From CALGYY01 sp963678485 (GTDB lineage Bacteria; Bacteroidota; Bacteroidia; Bacteroidales; CAIWKO01): a stretch of 64,000 nucleotides of DNA. Positions within the stretch are counted from its first letter, which is position 1; every line of letters begins with the position of its first letter. The notes beneath the pieces were generated by a model that was not told the DNA's origin, ran no database searches, and was given only the letters and a program-made list of their open reading frames with translations. The DNA lies in NCBI GenBank assembly GCA_963678485.1, contig OY782882.1, positions 2,294,001 to 2,358,000 on the forward strand, written 5' to 3'. The position numbers and the translations under genes are program-made. Positions 8,758 to 15,927 of the stretch are shown here, piece by piece.

Positions 8758-11118
8758 ATGCGAAAAGCGCGATATCTGTTACTAATATTTCTTTTGATGA
8801 GCGGATTTGCTTCAGCTCAGCAGATTACCTTGAGTGGGTATATTACAGATAGTGCAAGCAGCGAGGTTCTTATCGGCGCAACGGTTTATGATGAGACTTC
8901 TCATAAAGGTACTTCCAGCAACAACTTTGGATTTTACAGCATAACACTTCCAGCCAGTGATTCATTGAAGGTCGTTGTCTCCTTTATCGGATATCAAAAG
9001 ATCATTCTACATATACACCTTGTGAAAGATGAGAATATCAATTTTTTACTGAAGCCTGGCTTGAACCTGACGGAGGTCATCATAAAGGGGAATGATACAC
9101 CCATTGAAAAACGAAACGAAATGGGTGTAACAGCCATCCCGATTAATCAAATAAAGTCGTTGCCCGCTTTAGGTGGCGAATCTGACCTACTAAAGGCCTT
9201 GCAACTAATGCCGGGCGTAAAATCAGGTAACGAAGGGTCAAGTGGCTTATATGTACGTGGCGGCAGTCCTGACCAGAACTTACTTTTGTTGGATGATGTC
9301 CCACTATATTATGTAAATCATCTCGGAGGTTTTGTTTCTATCTTTAATACGGATGCCATCAATCAGGTCAAACTTTTACGCGGAGGATTCCCGGCACAAT
9401 ATGGTAGTAGACTGTCTTCAATTGTTGACATTCGCATGAAAGAAGGAGACATGAAGAAATTTCATGGAAGTGGCATGATAGGATTAATTGCTTCTAAAAT
9501 GTCATTAGAGGGCCCCATAAAGAAGGATGTGGCATCTTTTATCGTATCCTATCGACGTACCTTGCTTGATCTTGTTATGCGCCCATTAAGCAAGCACTTA
9601 TTTAATGGGGTTGGATTGGGCTATAATTTTTATGATTGCAATGCAAAGCTTAATTACAAGGTTACTGGCCGGGATCAGATCTTTGGTAGTTTCTATATGG
9701 GCGACGACAAGGTATTGTCGCATCTTAAGAAGAAGGATAATGGTAAAACAAAAGTCAATAACGATACTAAATGGGGGAATATATTGGGCGCTGTCCGCTG
9801 GAACCATGTATGGAACAAAAAATTGTTCAGCAATGTTACGGCTACCTACACAAGATATAAATACAAGATTGATATTCTTTCCTCAGAGGAAAATGATAAC
9901 AATCAGAACTTCGAAACGAAAAGCATGTTCTATTCTGGAATCAGTGATATTAGCGGGAAAATGGATTTTGAATATTATTTGCGCCCGGAGCATAAGTTCA
10001 GGTTTGGCGTAAACTGCATATTTCACACATTCAAGCCGGGCGTTATTTCCTACTATCAACGCAACAACAATACAACAACATTTGATTCTTCATTTAACAA
10101 CACCACGCTGAATGCTTGGGAAAATGCCCTCTATGGAGAATACGAATTTAAGGCAGGAATCTTTCAGGCAAATACAGGCATCCGCCTTTCAGATTACCTG
10201 GTTAATAAGGAAAACTATTTTTCCTTTGAGCCACGCGTTATGATCAGTTTCCTGGTTCAAAAAAACCTTTCTATTAAAGCATCCTACGCAAGCATGCAAC
10301 AAAACATTCATCTGTTGACGAGTTACAATTTGGGATTACCCACCGATTTGTGGGTGCCTGCTACCTCAACTGTTGCTCCGGCCAAATCATCGATTGTCTC
10401 CTTGGGCGTGATGTGTTCGCTCAAAAAGAATCTGTTCGAAGTTAGTTTGGAAGGGTATTATAAAGACCTCTCACATCTTATTGCTTATAAGGAAGGCGCC
10501 TCGTTTATGGGAAGCACCGCTACTTGGGAAACAAAGGTTCTTACTGATGGAAATGGAACCTCATATGGTGGCGAATTACTCATTCAAAAAAAGGAAGGTC
10601 GCACCACAGGTTGGATTGGCTATACCTTATCCAAGACCACAAGGGAGTTTGAGCAATTGAACAGCGGCAAACCGTTCAACTTCACCTACGATCGCCGCCA
10701 CGAAATCACTGTAGTGTTTCTTCATAAATTTAATGAACATATTGACATTTCCGCAAGCTGGATCTATGCAACAGGAAATGCCATTACACTTGCCACTTCA
10801 AAGTATTATGTGTCGGACGGGATGGGTGGATTGAATGAGATACAGGTTTATGATGGTATCAACAATTATCGCATGAGAAGCTATCACAAGCTGGACATTG
10901 GCATCAATTTCCGTAAAACAAAGAAATGGGGTGAAAGGGTGTGGAGTGTCAGTATTTACAATGTGTATAACAGAAAGAACCCCTATTACTATTATTTTAC
11001 AACCATCACCGAAGGCCATTGGCAAAACAATGTTTACTCCGAAACACAACGCCCTGCCTTAATGCAGCAAAGTCTTTTTCCTATTATTCCGTCTGTAAGT
11101 TATAGTTTTAAGTTTTGA
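8758..11118 (+). CDS. TonB-dependent outer-membrane receptor
   Basis: 786 residues from the ATG at 8758; the frame is open further upstream but the signal peptide (MRKARYLLLIFLLMSGFASA) starts here, directly after the DUF4249 stop. Residues 24-110 form a carboxypeptidase-like regulatory domain (GYITDSASSEVLIGATVYDE). Residues about 120-230 form the plug (LMPGVKSGNEGSSGLYVRGG, LLLDDVPLYY, FPAQYGSRLSSIVDIRMKEG). The rest is a 22-stranded barrel ending in aromatic F-K-F. It should import a ligand across the outer membrane using TonB energy. The substrate is unknown; no SusD is present, so a SUS polysaccharide system is unlikely. Confidence 0.92.
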   Translation: MRKARYLLLIFLLMSGFASAQQITLSGYITDSASSEVLIGATVYDETSHKGTSSNNFGFYSITLPASDSLKVVVSFIGYQKIILHIHLVKDENINFLLKPGLNLTEVIIKGNDTPIEKRNEMGVTAIPINQIKSLPALGGESDLLKALQLMPGVKSGNEGSSGLYVRGGSPDQNLLLLDDVPLYYVNHLGGFVSIFNTDAINQVKLLRGGFPAQYGSRLSSIVDIRMKEGDMKKFHGSGMIGLIASKMSLEGPIKKDVASFIVSYRRTLLDLVMRPLSKHLFNGVGLGYNFYDCNAKLNYKVTGRDQIFGSFYMGDDKVLSHLKKKDNGKTKVNNDTKWGNILGAVRWNHVWNKKLFSNVTATYTRYKYKIDILSSEENDNNQNFETKSMFYSGISDISGKMDFEYYLRPEHKFRFGVNCIFHTFKPGVISYYQRNNNTTTFDSSFNNTTLNAWENALYGEYEFKAGIFQANTGIRLSDYLVNKENYFSFEPRVMISFLVQKNLSIKASYASMQQNIHLLTSYNLGLPTDLWVPATSTVAPAKSSIVSLGVMCSLKKNLFEVSLEGYYKDLSHLIAYKEGASFMGSTATWETKVLTDGNGTSYGGELLIQKKEGRTTGWIGYTLSKTTREFEQLNSGKPFNFTYDRRHEITVVFLHKFNEHIDISASWIYATGNAITLATSKYYVSDGMGGLNEIQVYDGINNYRMRSYHKLDIGINFRKTKKWGERVWSVSIYNVYNRKNPYYYYFTTITEGHWQNNVYSETQRPALMQQSLFPIIPSVSYSFKF

Positions 11119-11168
11119 GGCAAACCAAAATAGTCCTGCGTTTATAGAAAGACAAAAATGGCAAGTCT

Positions 11169-11256
11169 GTCCCCCATCCGTACCCAAAAATCACAGAACC
11201 CATGCAAGTACGGAACTTACAGGGGTTCTTTAGTAGCCCCAATGGCACTAAAGTCG
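11169..11256. repeat. Decayed copy of the tRNA-Arg 3' end and its terminator
   Basis: The segment matches 15030-15123 closely: GTCCCCCATCC, ACCCAAAAATCACAGAACCC, CTTACAGGGG, then CTTTAGTAGCCCC, which is the terminator and 3' acceptor end of tRNA-Arg(CCT) on the minus strand. Beyond that the match fades, although a TCGAAC reminiscent of the T-loop remains near 11253. The rest of 11119-11517 holds no gene that I can see. Confidence 0.75.
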
Positions 11257-11401
11257 AACTTATTTATTGAGGATTTGAAGGCAATTTGCAGGCTGCAATT
11301 ATAACATTTGACCCCTTATGGCAGCTAATCAAATGCACTCCAGTAGCTGCTTTTTATCTGAAAAACTACTAAATCTTATGGTGTTGCTATGGAAACTTTA
11401 C

Positions 11402-11409
11402 TATATTTG
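11402..11409 (+). promoter_or_regulatory. Candidate -7 element for the repeat T9SS gene
   Basis: TATATTTG matches TAnnTTTG, 108 bp before the ATG at 11518. A TTG at 11384 is at a shorter spacing than usual (15 bp). Confidence 0.35.
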
Positions 11410-11517
11410 TTAATATCATATAAAATACACAAAGGCGGATATTATATAAATTCCGGAACGAATCGTGACAATGACCATAGGTATTTTATTAAGCATACCG
11501 CACCAATATAAACGATT

Positions 11518-12924
11518 ATGAGAAAACTAATACTTGCCCTTTATTGCGTATTGATCTGTAATATTGGTTTTCCACAAATTAATTTTGAGAGAACTTATGG
11601 TGGTATCACGGATGATGTTGGTTTATCCGTTGCCCAGACAACGGATAAAGGATATATAATATCGGGATGGACATCAAGTTTCGGTTCGGGTTTTTATGAC
11701 ATATATTTAATCAAAACGGATGAATATGGAGACACTTTGTGGACAAAGACTTATGGCGGGTATAACCTTGAAATGGGATATTCTGTTGCTCAAACATATG
11801 ATAATGGCTATATTATTGCCGGCATTACTGATAGTTATGGCGCAGGTGATTATGATGCCTATTTAATCAAAACAAATTCATATGGAGACTCATTATGGAC
11901 TAAAACTTTTGGCGGAATTGGTTTTGATGGTGGATATTCTGTTTTACAGGCAAGTGATAGTGGGTTTATTCTTGAGGGAATTACATCAAGTTTTGGGGCA
12001 GGATCGTATGATGTTTATTTAATCAAAATAGATATAAATGGCGCTACTTTGTGGACCAAAACAATTGGAGGTCCGCTGGGTGATGATTTTCGCTATATAG
12101 CCAAAACAAATGACGGGGGATACATAATAGCCGGATATACGGCACCCAACCCCTTAATAAACGGCAATGCATGCTTAATAAAGACAAATGCGAATGGAGA
12201 TACTTTATGGTCAAGAGTATATGGTGGCCCTGATGCTGAAAGCGCACTTTCCGTGGTTCAGACGAGTGATGGTGGTTATCTTTTTACAGGGTCAACATTT
12301 AATGTAGGATGGTCCAATATTTATCTTGTCAAGACAAATTCTAGTGGTGATACCACCTGGACAAAAATATTTAATGGTATAGGTCATAATGTAGGATTTT
12401 CCGTAATTCAAGCAAGTGATGGAGGATATTATATGTGTGGGTTGATTGCAAACAATAATGGGAGTGACAATGATGTATATTTGGTTAAAGCAGATGTGAA
12501 TGGTGATTCTTTATGCTCAATGACATGGGGAGGAATATTAGGGGAGATCGGATATTGTATCAAAAACACAAATGATGGTGGTTTTATCATTGTTGGTAAA
12601 ACAGAAAGTTTCGGTGCTGGCGGTAGTGATGTTTATTTGATTAAGAGAGACGCCGCCTTCGTAGTTGGAAGGCATGACGTATTATCAAAAGAGAATAGAA
12701 TAAATGTATACCCTAACCCCACAACAGGCAGAATTAACATTAACCTTCCTCTGCAATTTGGGAAAATGAAATCACTGGGTATTTATAATGGTTTAGGCCA
12801 ATTAATGGAAGTTTTATATAACAACTCAGCCATAGATATTGGTTCTTACAAACCCGGTATATACGTCTTTCTCATAACAAATGAAGAAGGTGTAAGTCTT
12901 ACGGCAAGGGTAATTAAAGAATGA
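11518..12924 (+). CDS. T9SS-secreted seven-repeat propeller-like protein
   Basis: 468 residues. There is a signal peptide (MRKLILALYCVLICNIGFPQ). Residues about 22-375 hold seven repeats of about 48-50 residues with the pattern YGG..D..GYSV.QT.DGGYIIAG.T.S.GAG..D.YLIKT...GDTLWTKT, consistent with a seven-bladed beta-propeller. The last ~80 residues are a T9SS type A sorting domain (NVYPNPTTGRININL, GQLMEVL, PGIYVFLITNEEG, RVIKE). It is a secreted or surface-anchored protein; its function is unknown. It lies inside the segment bounded by tRNA-Arg-like direct repeats, with low-complexity AT-rich codon use. Confidence 0.88.
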   Translation: MRKLILALYCVLICNIGFPQINFERTYGGITDDVGLSVAQTTDKGYIISGWTSSFGSGFYDIYLIKTDEYGDTLWTKTYGGYNLEMGYSVAQTYDNGYIIAGITDSYGAGDYDAYLIKTNSYGDSLWTKTFGGIGFDGGYSVLQASDSGFILEGITSSFGAGSYDVYLIKIDINGATLWTKTIGGPLGDDFRYIAKTNDGGYIIAGYTAPNPLINGNACLIKTNANGDTLWSRVYGGPDAESALSVVQTSDGGYLFTGSTFNVGWSNIYLVKTNSSGDTTWTKIFNGIGHNVGFSVIQASDGGYYMCGLIANNNGSDNDVYLVKADVNGDSLCSMTWGGILGEIGYCIKNTNDGGFIIVGKTESFGAGGSDVYLIKRDAAFVVGRHDVLSKENRINVYPNPTTGRININLPLQFGKMKSLGIYNGLGQLMEVLYNNSAIDIGSYKPGIYVFLITNEEGVSLTARVIKE

Positions 12925-12997
12925 TTTCAACGTAATAGCATTAATGACTATGTAGGCTCATTTTTGTAGCTTTGGTGAAAATCAAAATAATTGCAGA

Positions 12998-13633
12998 ATG
13001 ACCATGTATAATCCGGAAATTGATGTGATACTAAAACAGTCAAAATTATTGATTCGAGAGAAAAAGTATGATGAGGCCTTCTGTTGTTTGCAAAGAGCCA
13101 CTTTGCAACTAGTCAAATTGAATCAATTTAATTATTTGCTATACTCCACATATATAGCAGAACTACAAGCTAAAATAAATTACAAAGAAAAGCCACCAAA
13201 GTATGCAGATTATCTTTACTACAAACTATATCTGATCATGCTTGAATTTTTCAGGAAAGCCTCATGGCTCGAGACATTTTGGTATTTTGAAGAGCTGAAG
13301 GAAATCCGGATAAATAACCCAATGTTCTATTTTGATGATCCTAAACTTGATACTGCATTAACAGAACTTAAAATGATTGGATGTAAGGCCTCGTTGGTCA
13401 GTGAGTTATTTGATTTCGCAATAAACAAATTTCCTGAAATGTACGGAATCCCACAGAATTTTAAATTTTCAGATATTAGTGAAGGGAGTTACGAAAAGAT
13501 TGGTTACTATACAGAATTGTTCGAAAAACTGCAAAAAAGATTCCTTGGTAGGGACCTTGTTGAAATCAGCAAATTCGTTTCTTTAACAATAAAAAAGTAC
13601 TATGATTTATGCCATTCTACAAAGCCGGCATAA
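12998..13633 (+). CDS. Hypothetical cytoplasmic helical protein
   Basis: 211 residues, unrecognised. There is no signal peptide or membrane segment. It is rich in charged and aromatic residues and predicted helical, with a TPR-like opening (LLIREKKYDEAFCCLQRATL). A TAGCTTTG at 12967-12974 could be its -7 promoter element. It is followed 35 bp later by the TCCCCTGATA hairpin and the G-rich downstream element. It sits between a T9SS gene and a RhuM-family gene in the putative island; island cargo is an inference from position only. Confidence 0.65.
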   Translation: MTMYNPEIDVILKQSKLLIREKKYDEAFCCLQRATLQLVKLNQFNYLLYSTYIAELQAKINYKEKPPKYADYLYYKLYLIMLEFFRKASWLETFWYFEELKEIRINNPMFYFDDPKLDTALTELKMIGCKASLVSELFDFAINKFPEMYGIPQNFKFSDISEGSYEKIGYYTELFEKLQKRFLGRDLVEISKFVSLTIKKYYDLCHSTKPA

Positions 13634-13668
13634 GCTGAAAAAAGCGAATGTTTCTGCAGCCCAATTAG

Positions 13669-13703
13669 TAATCCCCTGATACTGTTGAGGTATCAGGGGA
13701 TTA
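13669..13703. terminator. Hairpin of the TCCCCTGATA family, copy 2
   Basis: A 13-bp perfect stem (13669-13681 with 13691-13703) is followed by T-rich sequence. It lies 35 bp after the unknown gene and can act for both strands. Compare 7049-7081. Confidence 0.8.
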
Positions 13704-13716
13704 TTAATTATTAAAA

Positions 13717-13782
13717 GTAGCCCTCAAGGGTGTGATTTCGCACCGATTTGGGGGGATTTGGAAGCGATATATTTACTCAAAA
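13717..13782 (+). repeat. G-rich downstream element, copy 3
   Basis: Almost identical to the copy at 3996 over 46 bp (GTAGCCCTCAAGGGTGTGAT, then six G and ATTTGG), and similar to copy 2 for 20 bp more (GAAGCGATA...CTCAAAA). All three copies have the same orientation. Confidence 0.75.
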
Positions 13783-13837
13783 CAGGATGAATCTTAGGTT
13801 GCAGAAATGCTCAGAGAGGGTTTTTCTTCGTTGAATT

Positions 13838-14851
13838 TCATTGGTTTTGCTTTTTTAGTTTTTTAATGTCATCTTCAATCTCCTTCAAACTCTGCTCTTT
13901 TTCAATTGTTTTTTGAAGGCTTTTATATTTCTCAAATTCCTCGTCCGATTTCTTCAATGCTGTTTCGTGGCTTATTTTCCCTGCATGAGTGAGCAACTCT
14001 CGGCCATTGAGTTGTAAAATGCTGTCCAATCGTTGTATCCAATCCGTCATATACATAAGAGTGCGTTGCTGAGCCATTGTTTCTGCAAAGGCCAAATATT
14101 GCTCTACCAGCAATCCTAATAATTTTATTTCGTCTTCATTCAGATAGTTTTTGGCAATACTGACGTCCGATCTTTTTATGGATAAAGAATTCTTTTTATC
14201 ATACGATTGCATACCCAGCAATGGTAAACTGGCGTCTATTCTGCGATACACTAATTCGGCAGCAGTTTGGGCACTAATGGCCCAAAGCAATTTATTTTGT
14301 ACTACCTTAAAAAACTCAATAGTTTTTTCATCCCTGGGATCGTAGTCAATGCTTGTCGTATAGATGTCCTTTATTTTTTGATAGAAAAAGCGTTCTGAAA
14401 TTCGTATTTCGCGAATTCGCGCCTGCAATTCGTTGAAATAGTTCATCGAATTTCCAGACTTAAAACGATCGTCATTAAGCGCAAACCCCTTAACGATATA
14501 TTCTTTGAGTCGTTGTGTTGCCCAAATACGGAATTGTGTGCCTTGGGGTGATTTTACCCTATACCCCACAGAAATGATTACGTCAAGATTGTATCCATTA
14601 ACCGCGACTTCTTGTGTTTTACCAGCAATGGCGCCATGCGGAGTGGTTGTCCGGAATTTCCGGACAACCACTTTTTCGTCTAATTCCCCTTCTTTAAATA
14701 CATTATTAACGTGTTCAGAAATGGTCCGTTTGTCCTTACCAAAAAGTTGTGCCATCTGAGCCTGAGTGAGCCAAACAGTTTCATCCTCCAGACGCACATC
14801 AATTTTAATGTTGCCATCAGTATTTTGGTATATTAATATTTCGCTGCTCAT
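13838..14851 (-). CDS. RhuM-family protein
   Basis: 337 residues. The N-terminal half is the RhuM family core: VRLEDETVWLTQAQMAQLFG, DKRTISEHVNNVFKEGEL, YNLDVIISVGYRVKSPQGTQ and FRIWATQRLKEYIVKGFALN. The C-terminal ~70 residues are a charged helix, probably a coiled coil. RhuM was named from a Salmonella pathogenicity island; the family is scattered on islands and prophages and its biochemistry is not settled. It resembles Fic/Bro-N-associated DNA-binding proteins. A perfect 31-bp palindrome at 14642-14672 lies inside the gene. It is adjacent to tRNA-Arg and supports the island reading. Confidence 0.9.
   Translation of the reverse strand: MSSEILIYQNTDGNIKIDVRLEDETVWLTQAQMAQLFGKDKRTISEHVNNVFKEGELDEKVVVRKFRTTTPHGAIAGKTQEVAVNGYNLDVIISVGYRVKSPQGTQFRIWATQRLKEYIVKGFALNDDRFKSGNSMNYFNELQARIREIRISERFFYQKIKDIYTTSIDYDPRDEKTIEFFKVVQNKLLWAISAQTAAELVYRRIDASLPLLGMQSYDKKNSLSIKRSDVSIAKNYLNEDEIKLLGLLVEQYLAFAETMAQQRTLMYMTDWIQRLDSILQLNGRELLTHAGKISHETALKKSDEEFEKYKSLQKTIEKEQSLKEIEDDIKKLKKQNQ
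14642..14672. other. Perfect 31-bp palindrome inside the RhuM gene
   Basis: Fifteen-base arms (14642-14656 and 14658-14672) around a single T at 14657; the core is GTCCGGAA/TTCCGGAC. It encodes VVVRKFRTTT, so the palindrome coexists with a conserved-looking protein segment. Confidence 0.9.
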
Positions 14852-15029
14852 AACACTCTTTCTAATTTTTCTTCAGTGAGGTTCAAAATAATCATTAGCC
14901 TAAAGCAAGTGATTATTAGTTTCAAAGATAATTAGAAAAGCTGACAAGATGAATTAATCATCGCCCTCTTAAAAAGAAGCATATTTTGGATTCAACAAAC
15001 CAGCATCGTATAATAGCGGTATGTATATT

Positions 15030-15094
15030 GTCCCCCATCCGGACCCAAAAATCACAGAACCCCTGCAAGTAGTACACTTACAGGGGTGCTTTAG
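15030..15094. terminator. tRNA-Arg downstream region with terminator hairpin
   Basis: Read on the minus strand after tRNA-Arg, a 12-bp stem (15076-15087 with 15059-15070, one mismatch) is followed by TTCTGTGATTTTTGG. The same sequence recurs at 11169, making it one arm of a direct repeat about 3.86 kb apart. Confidence 0.75.
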
Positions 15095-15166
15095 TAGCCC
15101 CGACAGGAATCGAACCTGTATTTAAAGTTTAGGAAACTTCCGTTCTATCCATTGAACTACGGAGCC
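15095..15166 (-). tRNA. tRNA-Arg (anticodon CCT)
   Basis: 72 nt that fold as a cloverleaf: acceptor GGCTCCG with CGGGGCT (one G.T and one T.G), D-stem GTTC/GAAC, anticodon stem GAAGT/ACTTT with loop TTCCTAA giving anticodon CCT, T-stem ACAGG/CCTGT with loop TTCGATT. The discriminator is A and CCA is not encoded. It reads the AGG codon. Confidence 0.95.
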
Positions 15167-15233
15167 ATTGATGAATCAGATTGCAAAGATATGAAAATCC
15201 CTTGAAGAGGCATACTCCGACTGTTGATTTTAT

Positions 15234-15488
15234 CTATGTAGCCGACATGTCAAGCAGGTAGCGCCTCAGAAATCGTTTTCCTGCGGCCGATTTCAGATTC
15301 TTCTCCTTGACTCGGGCTGTACTGTAGTCAGGATAGTCTTCGGTGTAAAAAACAGACCACGGACGAAAGGCTTTTGTATACCTGTTTTTACCAGCATTGT
15401 GCTCCATGATTCGTCTGTCGACATTGTTTGAAATACCAACATATATTTCATGGTTAATTTCATTTTTTAATGCATAGACTGAAATCAT
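15234..15488 (-). CDS. Small GIY-YIG nuclease-domain protein
   Basis: 84 residues, a complete stand-alone GIY-YIG domain of the UPF0213/YhbQ-like group. The variant motif VYALKNE...EIYVGISNN replaces GIY...YIG, followed by VDRRIMEHN, the loop GKNRYTKAFRPWSVFYTEDY and the conserved Glu in RVKEKNLKSAAGKRFL. Stand-alone members are common in Bacteroidota and are thought to act on nucleic acid; the substrate is unknown. It sits between tRNA-Arg and a decayed tRNA copy, a setting in which small nucleases often travel. Confidence 0.88.
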   Translation of the reverse strand: MISVYALKNEINHEIYVGISNNVDRRIMEHNAGKNRYTKAFRPWSVFYTEDYPDYSTARVKEKNLKSAAGKRFLRRYLLDMSAT

Positions 15489-15549
15489 GTAGCTAAAATG
15501 GAATTTTCGATTTTGACCAATACAATTTTATCATTACTTGTATACAGAA

Positions 15550-15640
15550 GAATAAATCGAAGCTGTATTTAAAGTTTAGGAAACTTCCCTGACTTCCGTC
15601 AGGAAGGCAGGCAGGCGTTCTATCCATTGACCGTGGTGCC
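15550..15640 (-). pseudogene. Decayed tRNA-Arg(CCT) copy with a 27-bp insertion
   Basis: On the plus strand, CTGTATTTAAAGTTTAGGAA and then ACTTCC repeat 15116-15141 of the intact tRNA, and CGTTCTATCCATTGA repeats its D-arm. Between them stands about 27 extra bases (CTGACTTCCGTCAGG then AAGGCAGGCAGG) containing a CCTGAC/GTCAGG hairpin. The acceptor and T-stem have lost pairing. The flanking 15489-15549 and 15641-15865 hold no gene that I can see. Confidence 0.85.
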
Positions 15641-15865
15641 CTACTTTTGAAAGATCGACTGGTACTAGGATTAATGGATGGTGTTGTTTCCCTCCCTGCT
15701 TCTCACACTGACAAGGTGTTCCTGCTGATTCATGAGCCGCTGTTGTAAAACAAAAGGAAAAAGGAGAGTAGGGTCATAGTACCAGTGATTAGAGCCTGAT
15801 TTTGCTTATGGATATTTTATTCCTGATTTCTTTTCTGAGATATTTGCACTTTCCCTGTCAAAACA

Positions 15866-15896
15866 TTTGCTTTTGCCGATAAACTTCATATATTTG
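15866..15896 (+). promoter_or_regulatory. Bacteroidota-type promoter for the SUMF1/T9SS pair
   Basis: TTTG at 15866-15869 and TATATTTG at 15889-15896 are 19 bp apart, matching the -33/-7 consensus. The ATG follows 31 bp later. Confidence 0.6.
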
Positions 15897-15927
15897 CTAC
15901 TCCTACAGTAATCCAAATCCAAAATTT

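Noticed and set aside
11119..11517. Possible functional tRNA next to the T9SS propeller gene
   Set aside because: Only the terminator and about ten bases of the tRNA 3' end are recognisable; no anticodon arm remains.
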